Source: JAFASC01 sp034669525 (lineage in GTDB: Bacteria > Pseudomonadota > Alphaproteobacteria > Rhizobiales > Beijerinckiaceae). Taken from it: a DNA stretch of 12,846 bases. Location of the stretch: positions 1 to 12,846 of the forward strand of contig JAXDNH010000233.1 in the NCBI GenBank assembly GCA_034669525.1. Reading direction: 5' to 3'. The notes beneath the pieces are model-generated. The model saw only the letters and a program-made list of their open reading frames with translations, did not search any database and was not told the origin of the DNA. A program made the translations under genes and the position numbers. The stretch's first letter is position 1. Every line of letters starts with the position of its first letter. Positions 1 through 7,784 of this stretch are shown one piece after another.

Positions 1-3000
1 ATACCGTAACAGCCGGGGCGCAGGACACGTCGAATATCACGGCGCTGGCGGATGGCGGTTTTCTCGTCACCTATGACGGCGTCGATACAGTCGACGGTTC
101 GAACGCCGTTTTTGCGCAGCGTTTCAGCTCGACCGGCGCGCGGCTCGGCAGCGAGTTCGAGATCAATCAGACGATCTTCGGATCGCAGGCGATCCACAGC
201 GGGCACGATCAGAACCCTGTCGACGCCCTCCAGTTTATTCAGGGCGTCAACACGCTGAGCGCCGTCGCCACATGGGACGGCGCCGGCAACGGAACGGATA
301 CGACAACCGGCATCTACGCGCGCGAATTCATCATGCACAGTGCGCCGTCGGGGGCCGACCGAACGGACACCATTCTTGAAGATAATGTCTACACATTCAC
401 GGTCGCCGATTTCAGCACCGGATTTGCCGACAGCCCGTTCGACACGCCCGCCGACACGTTCGCCGGCATCGTCGTCTCAACGCTGCCGACAGGCGGCACG
501 CTGCGGCTGAGCGGTGTCGCGGTTAGCGCAGGGCAATCGATCACGTCCGCCCAGATCCCGAATCTGACGTTCACGCCGACATTGAACCTCAACGGCACGA
601 GCGCCGCCTCCTTCACGTTTGCGGTGGTCGATAGCGGCGGCACCGCGACCGGCAGCGTCGACACCGACCCGACGCCGAGCACGTTCACTTTCAACATCAC
701 GGCGGTGAACGACGCGCCGCAGGGCACGAACGGCAGCAGCACCTTCCTTGAAGACAGCAGCGGTCACACTTTCGCGGCAAGCGATTTCGGCTTCAGCGAT
801 CCCGCCGATGCCAATTCGCCGAGCACGAGCGGCGCCAACAATTTCCAGAACGTGATCATCACGACGCTGCCGAGCGCCGGCAGCCTGACCCTGGGCGGCG
901 TCGCGGTCACCGCGGGCGAGACGATCAGCATCGCGTCAATCACCAGCGGCTCGCTGCACTTCACGCCGGCGGCGAACCAGAACGGCACCGCGAGCTTCAC
1001 CTTCCAGGTCCAAGACGACGGCGGCACCGCCAATGGCGGCGCCGATACCGATCCGACGCCGAACACGTTCACTCTCAACATCACCGCGGTCAACGACGCG
1101 CCGGCGGGTACAGACGCGACGCGCACCATCCTCGAAGATAATACATTCACGTTCGCGGCGACCGATTTCGGCTTCACCGATCCGCTGGATGCTAATGCGC
1201 CGAGTACAAGCGGCGCGAATGCTTTCCAATCGGTGGTGATCACGACGCTGCCAACGGCAGGCACGCTGACGCTGAGCGGCAATCCCGTGACCGCGGGGGA
1301 CGAAATTACGGTCGCCAATATTCCGAACCTGCTGTTCACGCCAGCTACAAACGCCAACGGCACCGGCTATTCGTCTTTCACATTCCAGGTGCGCGACAAC
1401 GGCGGCGTGTTGAACAGCGGCGTCGATCTCGATCAGTCGGCGAACAATTTCACGTTCAACGTCACTGCGGTCAACGACGCGCCGAACCTGCAGCCCGACT
1501 CGACGAGCGCGGTCTCCTACACCGAGAACGCCGCGCCGACGGCTTTGTTTGCCGGCGAGGCGGTGGATTCGCCGCTGCCCGACGTCGATCAATCGGCAAA
1601 CTATGCCGGCGGCAGCATCGACCTGAATATCAGCGGCGGCGCGGTCACGGGCGACCGCCTGTCGCTGACCGGATCGCGGTTCGTCATCGACGCTAGCAAC
1701 AACGTTGAAGACACTGCCAACGCCAATGCCGTTGTCGGCAACATCGGGGCGACGAACGGCACGACCCACGTCACGATTTCGTCGCTGACGACGGCGGCGA
1801 CGCCGAGCGTCGTCGATGCGCTGATCGAATCGTTCGGCTTTGACAGCACATCGGACGATCCGCACAGCGGCATCCGCCAGGTCACGCTGACCTTCAACGA
1901 TGGCGGCAATACGGGCAGCGGCGGTGCGCTGACCGATGCCGTCACGCAGAACGTGAACGTCTTCGCGGTCAACGATCCGCCGACGCTGTCGGCGACGACC
2001 ACGGCTGCGACCTATACCGAGGACGCCGCCGCCGTCTCCCTGTTCTCCGGCGCCAACGCATCGACGATCGAGTCCGGGCAGAGGATCCAGGTGGTCACGC
2101 TCACGGTGAGCAATGTCACGGACACGGACGAGATCCTGAACATCGACGGCAGCGATGTTGCGCTGACCGACGGAAACAGTGTGACGACGGGCTTGCCGAA
2201 TTTCGTCGCCGTCAACGTCGCAACGTCCGGCACAAATGCGACGGTTACTCTGTCCAATCCTGCCGGCTGGTCTGCCGCGGCGACCGACGGCATCCTCAAC
2301 GGAATCACCTATCGCGACTCGTCGCAGAATCCGGTCGGCGGCACGCGCACAATCACCATCACCTCGCTGATGGATAATGGCGGCGGAGCCGACACGACGA
2401 ACCCGAACGTCGCCTCGACCGTCAACGTCGTACCGGTGAACGACGTCCCGGTCGTCTCGCCGTCGGGCACCACGCCGACCTATACGGAATTGCAGGCAGG
2501 CGTCGCCGTCGATTCGACGATCGCCGTCAGCGACGTCGACAGCGCCAATCTTGTCGGCGCGACGGTCGCCATTTCCAACGCCGTCTCCGGCGACGAGCTG
2601 CGGATCGGCGGACTGAGCAGCGGCACGATCAATAACGGTGTAAACGGACAGATTATCTATTCGTTCTCGGGCTCGACGCTGACGCTGAGCGGCACCGACA
2701 CGGTCGCCGACTATCAGAGCGCGCTTCGCTCGGTGACGTTCGATTCGACCAGCCAGGATCCGACGCTCGGCCCCAATACGTCACGCACGATCAATTGGCA
2801 GGTCGACGACGGCGGCACGCCGCTGCATGCGAGCGCGGTGGCGAATTCGAGCGTCACGGTGACGGCAGTCAACGACGCGCCGACGGCGAGCGGGCCGGCG
2901 TCTTATTCCGGCTCGCCGAACGTGGCGGTCACGATCAACGGCCTCAGCTTCGGCGATGTCGATTCGGAAGGCGCCAGTGAAGTTGTGACCTTCACGGTCG

Positions 3001-6000
3001 CCGGCGGCACGCTTAGCGCTTCATCGGGAGGCGGCGTCACCATTGGCGGAACTGCGACAGCACTGACCGCGACCGGCACGATCGCGGACCTGAACACCCG
3101 TTTCGGTACCAGCACAACTAATCTGACGTTCACGGGTCCAACAAGCCAGACGCTCGGAATCGATCTCAACGACGGAGGCCATACCGGATCAGGCCCCGTC
3201 GGCGGCCGTGATGGCACCACCTCCGCGCAGATTGTTCTCGATCAGGCACCGGTCGTCGATCTGAACGGCACGGCCACCGCAGGCTTTGGTACGACGCTTG
3301 GTTACACGGAGAACGATCTTGCCACTGCCGTTGCGCCCGCAGGCGTAACGACCGACGCAGATTCGGCCGACTTCAACGGCGGCTCGCTCACGGTTCACTT
3401 CAGCGCCAATGGCGCGGCCGAAGATCAGCTCTCGGTCCTCACCGACGGCACGGTCAGTGTTGCGGCTGGCGTCGTCAGCGTCGGCGGAAACGCGATCGGC
3501 ACGGTCGGGGGCGGCAGCAACGGCGCCGACCTGGTCGTCAGCTTCAACAATACCGGCAACGCCACAGCCGCGAGTGTCTCGACCCTGATCGAGCATATCG
3601 CTTACGCGAACAATTCCGAGAATCCGTCGACGCTTGCGCGTACGCTGACATTCAGTGTCAATGACGGTGACGGCGCGGCCGGCAGCGCCGACGCAACGAT
3701 CAACATAACCGCGGTCAATGACGCGCCGGCGATCGGCGGCGTCACCGGCGTCGACACGGCCTATACCGAGCAGGCATCGGCGGTGACCGTCGACAGCGGG
3801 ATCACCGTCAGCGACGTCGACAGCGCGAACCTCGCCGGCGCGACGGTGTCGATCACCGGCGGCCTGCAGGCCGGCGACACGCTGCATTTCACCAACCAGA
3901 ACGGCATCAGTTTCGTCAGTTATACGGCGGGCGTGCTGACGCTGTCCGGCACTTCGAGCGCCGCAAATTACCAGACGGCGCTGCGGTCGGTCACGTTCGA
4001 CAACGCGACCAACGACGACCCGACCGCCACGAGTGCGACCCGCACCATCACCTGGCAGGTCAACGACGGCTCGGCCAGCAACAATCTCAGCAACGCACCG
4101 ACGAGCGCGATTACGATCACGCCGGTCAACGACGCGCCTGTGGTCGGCGGCGTCACGGGGGTTAATACCGCCTATACCGAGCAGGCGTCGGCCGTGGCCG
4201 TCGATAGCGGTGTGACGGTCAGCGACGCGGACAGCGCGAACCTTGCGGGCGCGACCGTATCGATCACGGGTGGCTTGCAAGCCGGCGACACGCTGCATTT
4301 CACTGACCAGAACGGCATCAGCTTAGTAAGTTATACGGGCGGCGTGCTGACGCTGTCCGGCAGTTCAAGCGTCGCAAATTATCAAGCCGCACTCGAGTCG
4401 GTCACGTTCGACAATACGACAAACGACGATCCGACAAATGGCGGCGCGAACACGACCCGCACCGTGACTTGGCAGGTCGATGACGGCTCCGGCGCCGGCA
4501 ACCAGAATCTCAGCAACGCGCCGACGAGCACCATCACGATCACAGCGGTCGATGACGGGCCGGCGAATACAGTACCGGTCGCGCAAAGCGTCAACGAAGA
4601 TACCAGCCTCGTATTCAGCAGCGCCAACAGCAACGCGATCTCGACCGCCGATCCGGACAACGCGAGCGGGACCGAGCAGATCACGCTGTCGGTGGGCCAG
4701 GGCGCCCTCACGCTATCGCAGACGACCGGCCTCGCCTTCACGACGGGCGATGGGACTGCCGACGCAACGATGACGTTCACGGGCACTGTTGCCAACGTCA
4801 ACGCGGCGCTGAACGGTCTGTCGTATCTGGGCAACTCCAATTATAACGGCCCGGATTCGCTCAGCATCCAGACCAGCGATCAGGGGAATACCGGTTCGGG
4901 AGGGCCGCTTACCGATCAAGACAGCGTCGCGATCACGGTGAATGCGGTGGACGACGTGCCGGTCCTGAGTGGTCTCGGCGACAACCCGGCCTTTGTCGAG
5001 AACGGCTCGCCGGTCGTATTGGATACCAACAATAACGCGTCGGTCAGCGACGTGGAGCTGGACGCCTCTCCGAACCACTACGCCGGTTCGACGCTGACCT
5101 TGGCGCGCCAGGGCGGCGCCAATCCGGACGACGTGTTCGGCAGCGTCGGCTCGCTCGACCTCACCGATGTCGGCGGCAATGGCGAGAACGTTTCGCTCGA
5201 CGGTGGCGCGCACTTCATTGGCACGTTCACGCAGCCGGGCGACGGGTCGATCTCATTCGCGTTCAACGCCAACGCGACCGCCGCTGATGTCGATTCGGTG
5301 ATGCGCCAGATCACCTACCAGAACACGAGCGACAATCCGCCGGCATCGGCGCCGATCGACTTCACGTTCAACGACGGCAACGGTCAACCGGGCGGCCAGG
5401 ATCAGGGCCTCGGGGCGGGAAGCACAACCCAAACCATCACGGTCCAGATCACGCAGGTCGACGATGCCCCGGTGCTCTCGAACGTCGCGATCAGTGCAGC
5501 TTACTCCCCGGGAAGCGCAGGCGCCGTGCTTTCGACAGGCAATGTGATCACCGATGTCGACGCCACGCCGCCGTCGCCGATCACCGGCATCCATAGCGCG
5601 ACAGTCCAGATCGCCGACGGCTTCTTTGCCGGTGACGAGCTGTTCGTCAATCTGCCGAGCAGCGGCGGTCATTTCCTGACCGGCGACGGCGATCCGACCA
5701 ACATCTCGCAAAGCTACGCGGCAGGCACGCTAACTCTGTCCGGCATAGACTCGATCCAGCACTATCAGCAGATTCTCGATGCGGTCTCCTACCGCTCGAC
5801 CGCCGCGGATCCGACGAATGGCGGCGCCGATCCGAACCGGACGATCACCTGGCAGGTGAATGACGGCGCCCTCAACAGTCAGACACCGGCACCGGCCGTC
5901 GGCGATAACCCGCCCGTCAACGAGACGGTTCTGCATTTCGACGTCGCACCGGCCGTCGATCTCGACGGCTCGAGTCCGGGCACCGGATACACGACGACCT

Positions 6001-7751
6001 ACACGACCGGCAATGCGCCGATCGCGATCGTCAACAATGATTCGGTCACCGATCCCGACACCGCAAACGCGGATTCGATGACGATCGTCCTGACCAACGC
6101 CATGGCGGGCGACAGCCTATCCGTCGCCGGCTCGTTGCCGGGCGGAATCAGCAGCAGCATCGACACCTCGGTTCCCGGCCAGATCACCCTGCGCCTCACC
6201 AATTCGGCCTCGATGGCCGACTACCAGACCGCGCTTGCGCAAGTCCGGTTTGTCAATTCGAACGTTTCCCCGAACACGAGCGATCGCGACATCACGGTCG
6301 TTCTATCGGAAAGCGGCGGCATCGACAGCAACACCGCGCATGCGACCGTGCATGTCGTCGATGCGACGCCGCCGGCGAAACCGCCGGCGCCGGACATGAC
6401 CGCTGCGACCGACAGCGGCGTGTCGCACACCGACAACGTCACCAATGTGACCGCGCCGACTTTCGTTGGCAACGTTGAGCCGGGCACGACCGTCCGACTC
6501 TACGATTCCGACGGCACCACCGTCATAGGTACGGGGGCGGCGGACGCGCAAACCGGCGCCTATACGATCACCGCCTCGGCCTTGAGCGAGGGCACGCATC
6601 ACGTCACCGTCACGGCGACCGACGCGTCGAGCAATACGAGCGTTCATTCCGATGCGCTCGACGTCACCATCGATACGACGCCTCCGACGGTCGTGATCTC
6701 AACCGCGAGCGGCACCACGAATGTCATCGATCCAACAATAGCCGGCACGGTCGATCTTGCCGACTCGCCGGGTTTCGTACAGCTGTTCGATGGAACTACA
6801 GCAAACGGCGGACCGGTAGCTGTCGACGCGACCGGCCACTGGTCGGCACACGCGCAGCTGTCTACCGAAGGCAGTCATACGCTGACGGCGCGCGATACCG
6901 ACATTGCCGGAAACGTGGGGACTAGCAATTCCGTGACGATCACCCTCGATTCGTCGCAGAACAAATCGCTCTTCGGGACGGTCACGCATGATCCATCTAG
7001 CGCTATCGGGGAGATTTACACGCTCTTCGAAGGAATTTTGGGTCGCGCACCCGACAACGCCGGCTTCGAATTCTGGGTCGCCGAACTCCAGAACGGAAGG
7101 CCGCCGCCGGGCACCTCTCCGTTAGATCAGATCGTCGCTGACTTTCTCGGTTCGCAGGAATTCACGAATCATTTCGGCCCCTATCAGCAGATAAGCCCAC
7201 AGAGCTTCATCGAAGATCTGTACGAGACGGCGCTGCATCGTCATGCCGATCCGGGAGGATTACAGCACTGGCAAGACGAATTGGCGCACGGCACGTCGCG
7301 CGTTACCGTGGCCGAGGACATTCTGTTCTCCAGCGAGGGCGAAGCCAATGTGCAGGGCGCATTTACCGGCGGCGTCTTTCTTCCAAGCGAAGGCGACGCC
7401 GCCATCGCGCGCCTCTTCTACGCTTTGCTGGACCGTCCGCCGGACGGCGGCGGCCTGCAGTTCTGGGAAAACCAGCAAGCGCATGGTCTTCCGCTGCAGG
7501 CCATCGCACAGGATTTCATCTCCTCGTCTGAATATCAGCATCTGCACGGGCCCCAGACCGACCAGCAGTTTGTCGATGCCCTCTATCAGGGCGCGCTCGG
7601 GCGGCCGGCTGATGCGGGTGGAGAGGCGGCTTGGGTTTCGCAGCTCTCGCACGGGGCGACACGCGCCGATGTGGCGCTCGGGATTGCCGAGAGTCCGGAG
7701 GCACAGGCCCATCTCGCGCCTGTCATCGAAAACGGCTTCAGGCTGGTTTGA
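1..7751 (+). CDS. Giant secreted surface/adhesin-like protein with cadherin-like repeats, Ig-like domains and C-terminal DUF4214 repeats (5' partial)
   Basis: The frame is open from base 3, so the gene starts outside the window; the ATG at 333 is internal because the same frame and the same domain style continue upstream of it. It ends with TGA at 7749-7751. Visible order: 'GGFLVTY...VFAQRF' repeats (3-332); about 14 cadherin-like units (about 350-6375), most closing with AVNDAP or variants (codons at 702, 1086, 1467, 1965, 2433, 2865, 3711, 4122, 4545, 4944, 5454); two Ig-like domains (about 6378-6957); four DUF4214 repeats (about 7005-7748). Asp, Thr, Gly, Ser and Asn dominate. I see no cysteine and only two lysines, which is typical of secreted repeat proteins. 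Tandem cadherin-like units in bacteria usually bind calcium between domains and form stiff stalks for adhesion or biofilm. No RTX nonapeptides, membrane anchor, LPXTG or autotransporter barrel is visible in this part; the signal peptide, if any, lies upstream. Export by a type I system is inference. Coding call is very sure; surface role is likely; ligand unknown. Confidence 0.93.
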   Translation, partial: TVTAGAQDTSNITALADGGFLVTYDGVDTVDGSNAVFAQRFSSTGARLGSEFEINQTIFGSQAIHSGHDQNPVDALQFIQGVNTLSAVATWDGAGNGTDTTTGIYAREFIMHSAPSGADRTDTILEDNVYTFTVADFSTGFADSPFDTPADTFAGIVVSTLPTGGTLRLSGVAVSAGQSITSAQIPNLTFTPTLNLNGTSAASFTFAVVDSGGTATGSVDTDPTPSTFTFNITAVNDAPQGTNGSSTFLEDSSGHTFAASDFGFSDPADANSPSTSGANNFQNVIITTLPSAGSLTLGGVAVTAGETISIASITSGSLHFTPAANQNGTASFTFQVQDDGGTANGGADTDPTPNTFTLNITAVNDAPAGTDATRTILEDNTFTFAATDFGFTDPLDANAPSTSGANAFQSVVITTLPTAGTLTLSGNPVTAGDEITVANIPNLLFTPATNANGTGYSSFTFQVRDNGGVLNSGVDLDQSANNFTFNVTAVNDAPNLQPDSTSAVSYTENAAPTALFAGEAVDSPLPDVDQSANYAGGSIDLNISGGAVTGDRLSLTGSRFVIDASNNVEDTANANAVVGNIGATNGTTHVTISSLTTAATPSVVDALIESFGFDSTSDDPHSGIRQVTLTFNDGGNTGSGGALTDAVTQNVNVFAVNDPPTLSATTTAATYTEDAAAVSLFSGANASTIESGQRIQVVTLTVSNVTDTDEILNIDGSDVALTDGNSVTTGLPNFVAVNVATSGTNATVTLSNPAGWSAAATDGILNGITYRDSSQNPVGGTRTITITSLMDNGGGADTTNPNVASTVNVVPVNDVPVVSPSGTTPTYTELQAGVAVDSTIAVSDVDSANLVGATVAISNAVSGDELRIGGLSSGTINNGVNGQIIYSFSGSTLTLSGTDTVADYQSALRSVTFDSTSQDPTLGPNTSRTINWQVDDGGTPLHASAVANSSVTVTAVNDAPTASGPASYSGSPNVAVTINGLSFGDVDSEGASEVVTFTVAGGTLSASSGGGVTIGGTATALTATGTIADLNTRFGTSTTNLTFTGPTSQTLGIDLNDGGHTGSGPVGGRDGTTSAQIVLDQAPVVDLNGTATAGFGTTLGYTENDLATAVAPAGVTTDADSADFNGGSLTVHFSANGAAEDQLSVLTDGTVSVAAGVVSVGGNAIGTVGGGSNGADLVVSFNNTGNATAASVSTLIEHIAYANNSENPSTLARTLTFSVNDGDGAAGSADATINITAVNDAPAIGGVTGVDTAYTEQASAVTVDSGITVSDVDSANLAGATVSITGGLQAGDTLHFTNQNGISFVSYTAGVLTLSGTSSAANYQTALRSVTFDNATNDDPTATSATRTITWQVNDGSASNNLSNAPTSAITITPVNDAPVVGGVTGVNTAYTEQASAVAVDSGVTVSDADSANLAGATVSITGGLQAGDTLHFTDQNGISLVSYTGGVLTLSGSSSVANYQAALESVTFDNTTNDDPTNGGANTTRTVTWQVDDGSGAGNQNLSNAPTSTITITAVDDGPANTVPVAQSVNEDTSLVFSSANSNAISTADPDNASGTEQITLSVGQGALTLSQTTGLAFTTGDGTADATMTFTGTVANVNAALNGLSYLGNSNYNGPDSLSIQTSDQGNTGSGGPLTDQDSVAITVNAVDDVPVLSGLGDNPAFVENGSPVVLDTNNNASVSDVELDASPNHYAGSTLTLARQGGANPDDVFGSVGSLDLTDVGGNGENVSLDGGAHFIGTFTQPGDGSISFAFNANATAADVDSVMRQITYQNTSDNPPASAPIDFTFNDGNGQPGGQDQGLGAGSTTQTITVQITQVDDAPVLSNVAISAAYSPGSAGAVLSTGNVITDVDATPPSPITGIHSATVQIADGFFAGDELFVNLPSSGGHFLTGDGDPTNISQSYAAGTLTLSGIDSIQHYQQILDAVSYRSTAADPTNGGADPNRTITWQVNDGALNSQTPAPAVGDNPPVNETVLHFDVAPAVDLDGSSPGTGYTTTYTTGNAPIAIVNNDSVTDPDTANADSMTIVLTNAMAGDSLSVAGSLPGGISSSIDTSVPGQITLRLTNSASMADYQTALAQVRFVNSNVSPNTSDRDITVVLSESGGIDSNTAHATVHVVDATPPAKPPAPDMTAATDSGVSHTDNVTNVTAPTFVGNVEPGTTVRLYDSDGTTVIGTGAADAQTGAYTITASALSEGTHHVTVTATDASSNTSVHSDALDVTIDTTPPTVVISTASGTTNVIDPTIAGTVDLADSPGFVQLFDGTTANGGPVAVDATGHWSAHAQLSTEGSHTLTARDTDIAGNVGTSNSVTITLDSSQNKSLFGTVTHDPSSAIGEIYTLFEGILGRAPDNAGFEFWVAELQNGRPPPGTSPLDQIVADFLGSQEFTNHFGPYQQISPQSFIEDLYETALHRHADPGGLQHWQDELAHGTSRVTVAEDILFSSEGEANVQGAFTGGVFLPSEGDAAIARLFYALLDRPPDGGGLQFWENQQAHGLPLQAIAQDFISSSEYQHLHGPQTDQQFVDALYQGALGRPADAGGEAAWVSQLSHGATRADVALGIAESPEAQAHLAPVIENGFRLV
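3..332 (+). repeat. End of a 'GGFxVTY / VFAQRF' repeat block in the giant protein
   Basis: Translation in the frame of the giant gene shows one full and one diverged copy of a roughly 55-residue unit. The first reads ADGGFLVTYDGVD, then AVFAQRFSSTGARLGSEF; the second has lost the GGF core but keeps AVATWDGAGNGTD and GIYAREF. Units of this kind (GGFVVTW...VYAQRF...G.EFQVN) recur in large alphaproteobacterial surface proteins, often in long runs with a predicted beta-propeller-like fold. The window therefore probably shows only the end of a longer run lying upstream. The fold assignment comes from memory of the family and was not tested. Confidence 0.6.
351..1484 (+). repeat. Three consecutive cadherin-like units of one subtype (127-128 aa period)
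   Basis: Three in-frame protein repeats close with AVNDAP codons at 702, 1086 and 1467, giving periods of 128 and 127 residues. Shared landmarks in order are an LED motif near the start, a D-F-G/T-F acidic stretch, ITTLP or STLP, a glycine turn followed by an LTLSG-like strand, a V-TAG turn, L-FTP, NGT, SFTFQV-D-GG, D-D-, and NTFTFN-TAVNDAP. Units 2 and 3 are closest, sharing PSTSGAN and ITTLP blocks; unit 1 is more diverged and lacks the PSTSGAN segment. The acidic LED, D-DP-D and D-D positions fit inter-domain calcium sites of cadherin-like folds, which is an inference from pattern only. Confidence 0.75.
3711..4544 (+). repeat. Near-identical tandem pair of cadherin-like units
   Basis: Two adjacent units (3711-4121, 137 codons; 4122-4544, 141 codons) are far more alike than any other pair here. 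Over the 96 residues from GGVTGV to TNDDP I count 84 identities. At the DNA level the copies share long runs but also many third-position differences, for example in the SANLAGATVSITGG block. They match the diverged units ending at about 2865 and 5946, which share YTE or equivalent, V-D-DS, GD-L, LTLSG, YQ-AL-SV-F and TWQV-DG. The pattern suggests duplication of one unit followed by mostly synonymous drift. A collapsed or misassembled copy is unlikely because the copies differ throughout. Confidence 0.85.
6378..6959 (+). other. Two bacterial Ig-like domains of the giant protein
   Basis: After the last cadherin-like unit the frame enters a segment with ATPP-KPPAPD, then TAPTFVGNVEPGTTVRLYDSDG, GAYTITASALSEGTHHVTVTATD and DVTIDTTPPTV, followed by a second copy with DPTIAGTVDL, VQLFDG, GHWSAHAQLSTEGSHTLTARDTDIAGN and SVTITLDSS. 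The pattern 'P-i-G-ve-G--V-ly-dg...G-w-----l--G-h-lta-a-D-aGN' is that of the Ig-like domains repeated in large bacterial adhesins of the BapA/SiiE type. They probably act as a spacer between the cadherin-like stalk and the DUF4214 end. The only two lysine codons of the visible protein (6378-6380 and 6963-6965) frame this segment. Confidence 0.7.
7005..7748 (+). repeat. Four DUF4214 repeats at the C terminus of the giant protein
   Basis: Four copies of the pattern 'i--LY---LgR-pD--Gl-fW---l--G' are visible, with the L-x-R codons at 7038 (LGRAPDNAGFEFW), 7233 (LHRHADPGGLQHW), 7428 (LDRPPDGGGLQFW) and 7596 (LGRPADAGGEAAW). Spacings are 65, 65 and 56 residues. Each is followed by a helix-like segment and, for most, an F-x-S-x-E block (FLGSQEF, ILFSSEG, FISSSEY). 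This matches DUF4214, a domain of unknown function found at the ends of secreted and S-layer-like proteins, notably in Alphaproteobacteria and Cyanobacteria. The composition changes sharply here from beta-rich Thr/Asp/Gly to helix-forming Leu/Glu/Gln/His. The last copy has lost the glycine-leucine pair (GGEAAW). Confidence 0.8.
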
Positions 7752-7762
7752 TCGCGCGGAAG

Positions 7763-7784
7763 AGGCGCTGCCCAACAGGCGCCT
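7763..7784. terminator. Possible hairpin terminator between convergent genes
   Basis: The 31 bp between the two stop codons contain an inverted repeat, AGGCGC (7763-7768) and GCGCCT (7779-7784), with a 10-nt loop. Its right arm overlaps the yejF stop codon. It lies where two transcripts would meet, so it could act on both strands. There is no T-run on either side and the stem is only 6 bp, so a working intrinsic terminator is uncertain. Confidence 0.25.

Noticed and set aside
333..335. ATG at 333 as the true start of the giant gene
   Set aside because: The same frame is open to the left edge and encodes a recognisable repeat with no break, and no signal peptide follows this ATG.
936..1865. 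Long antisense open frame (about 309 codons) opposite the giant gene
   Set aside because: The translation is Arg-rich with no recognisable motif. It arises from GC-rich codon bias opposite a real coding frame.
3189..4298. Antisense open frame of about 369 codons containing internal repeats
   Set aside because: Its repeats only mirror the tandem cadherin-like units on the other strand. The composition is Arg/Asp/Val-rich and unlike a real protein.
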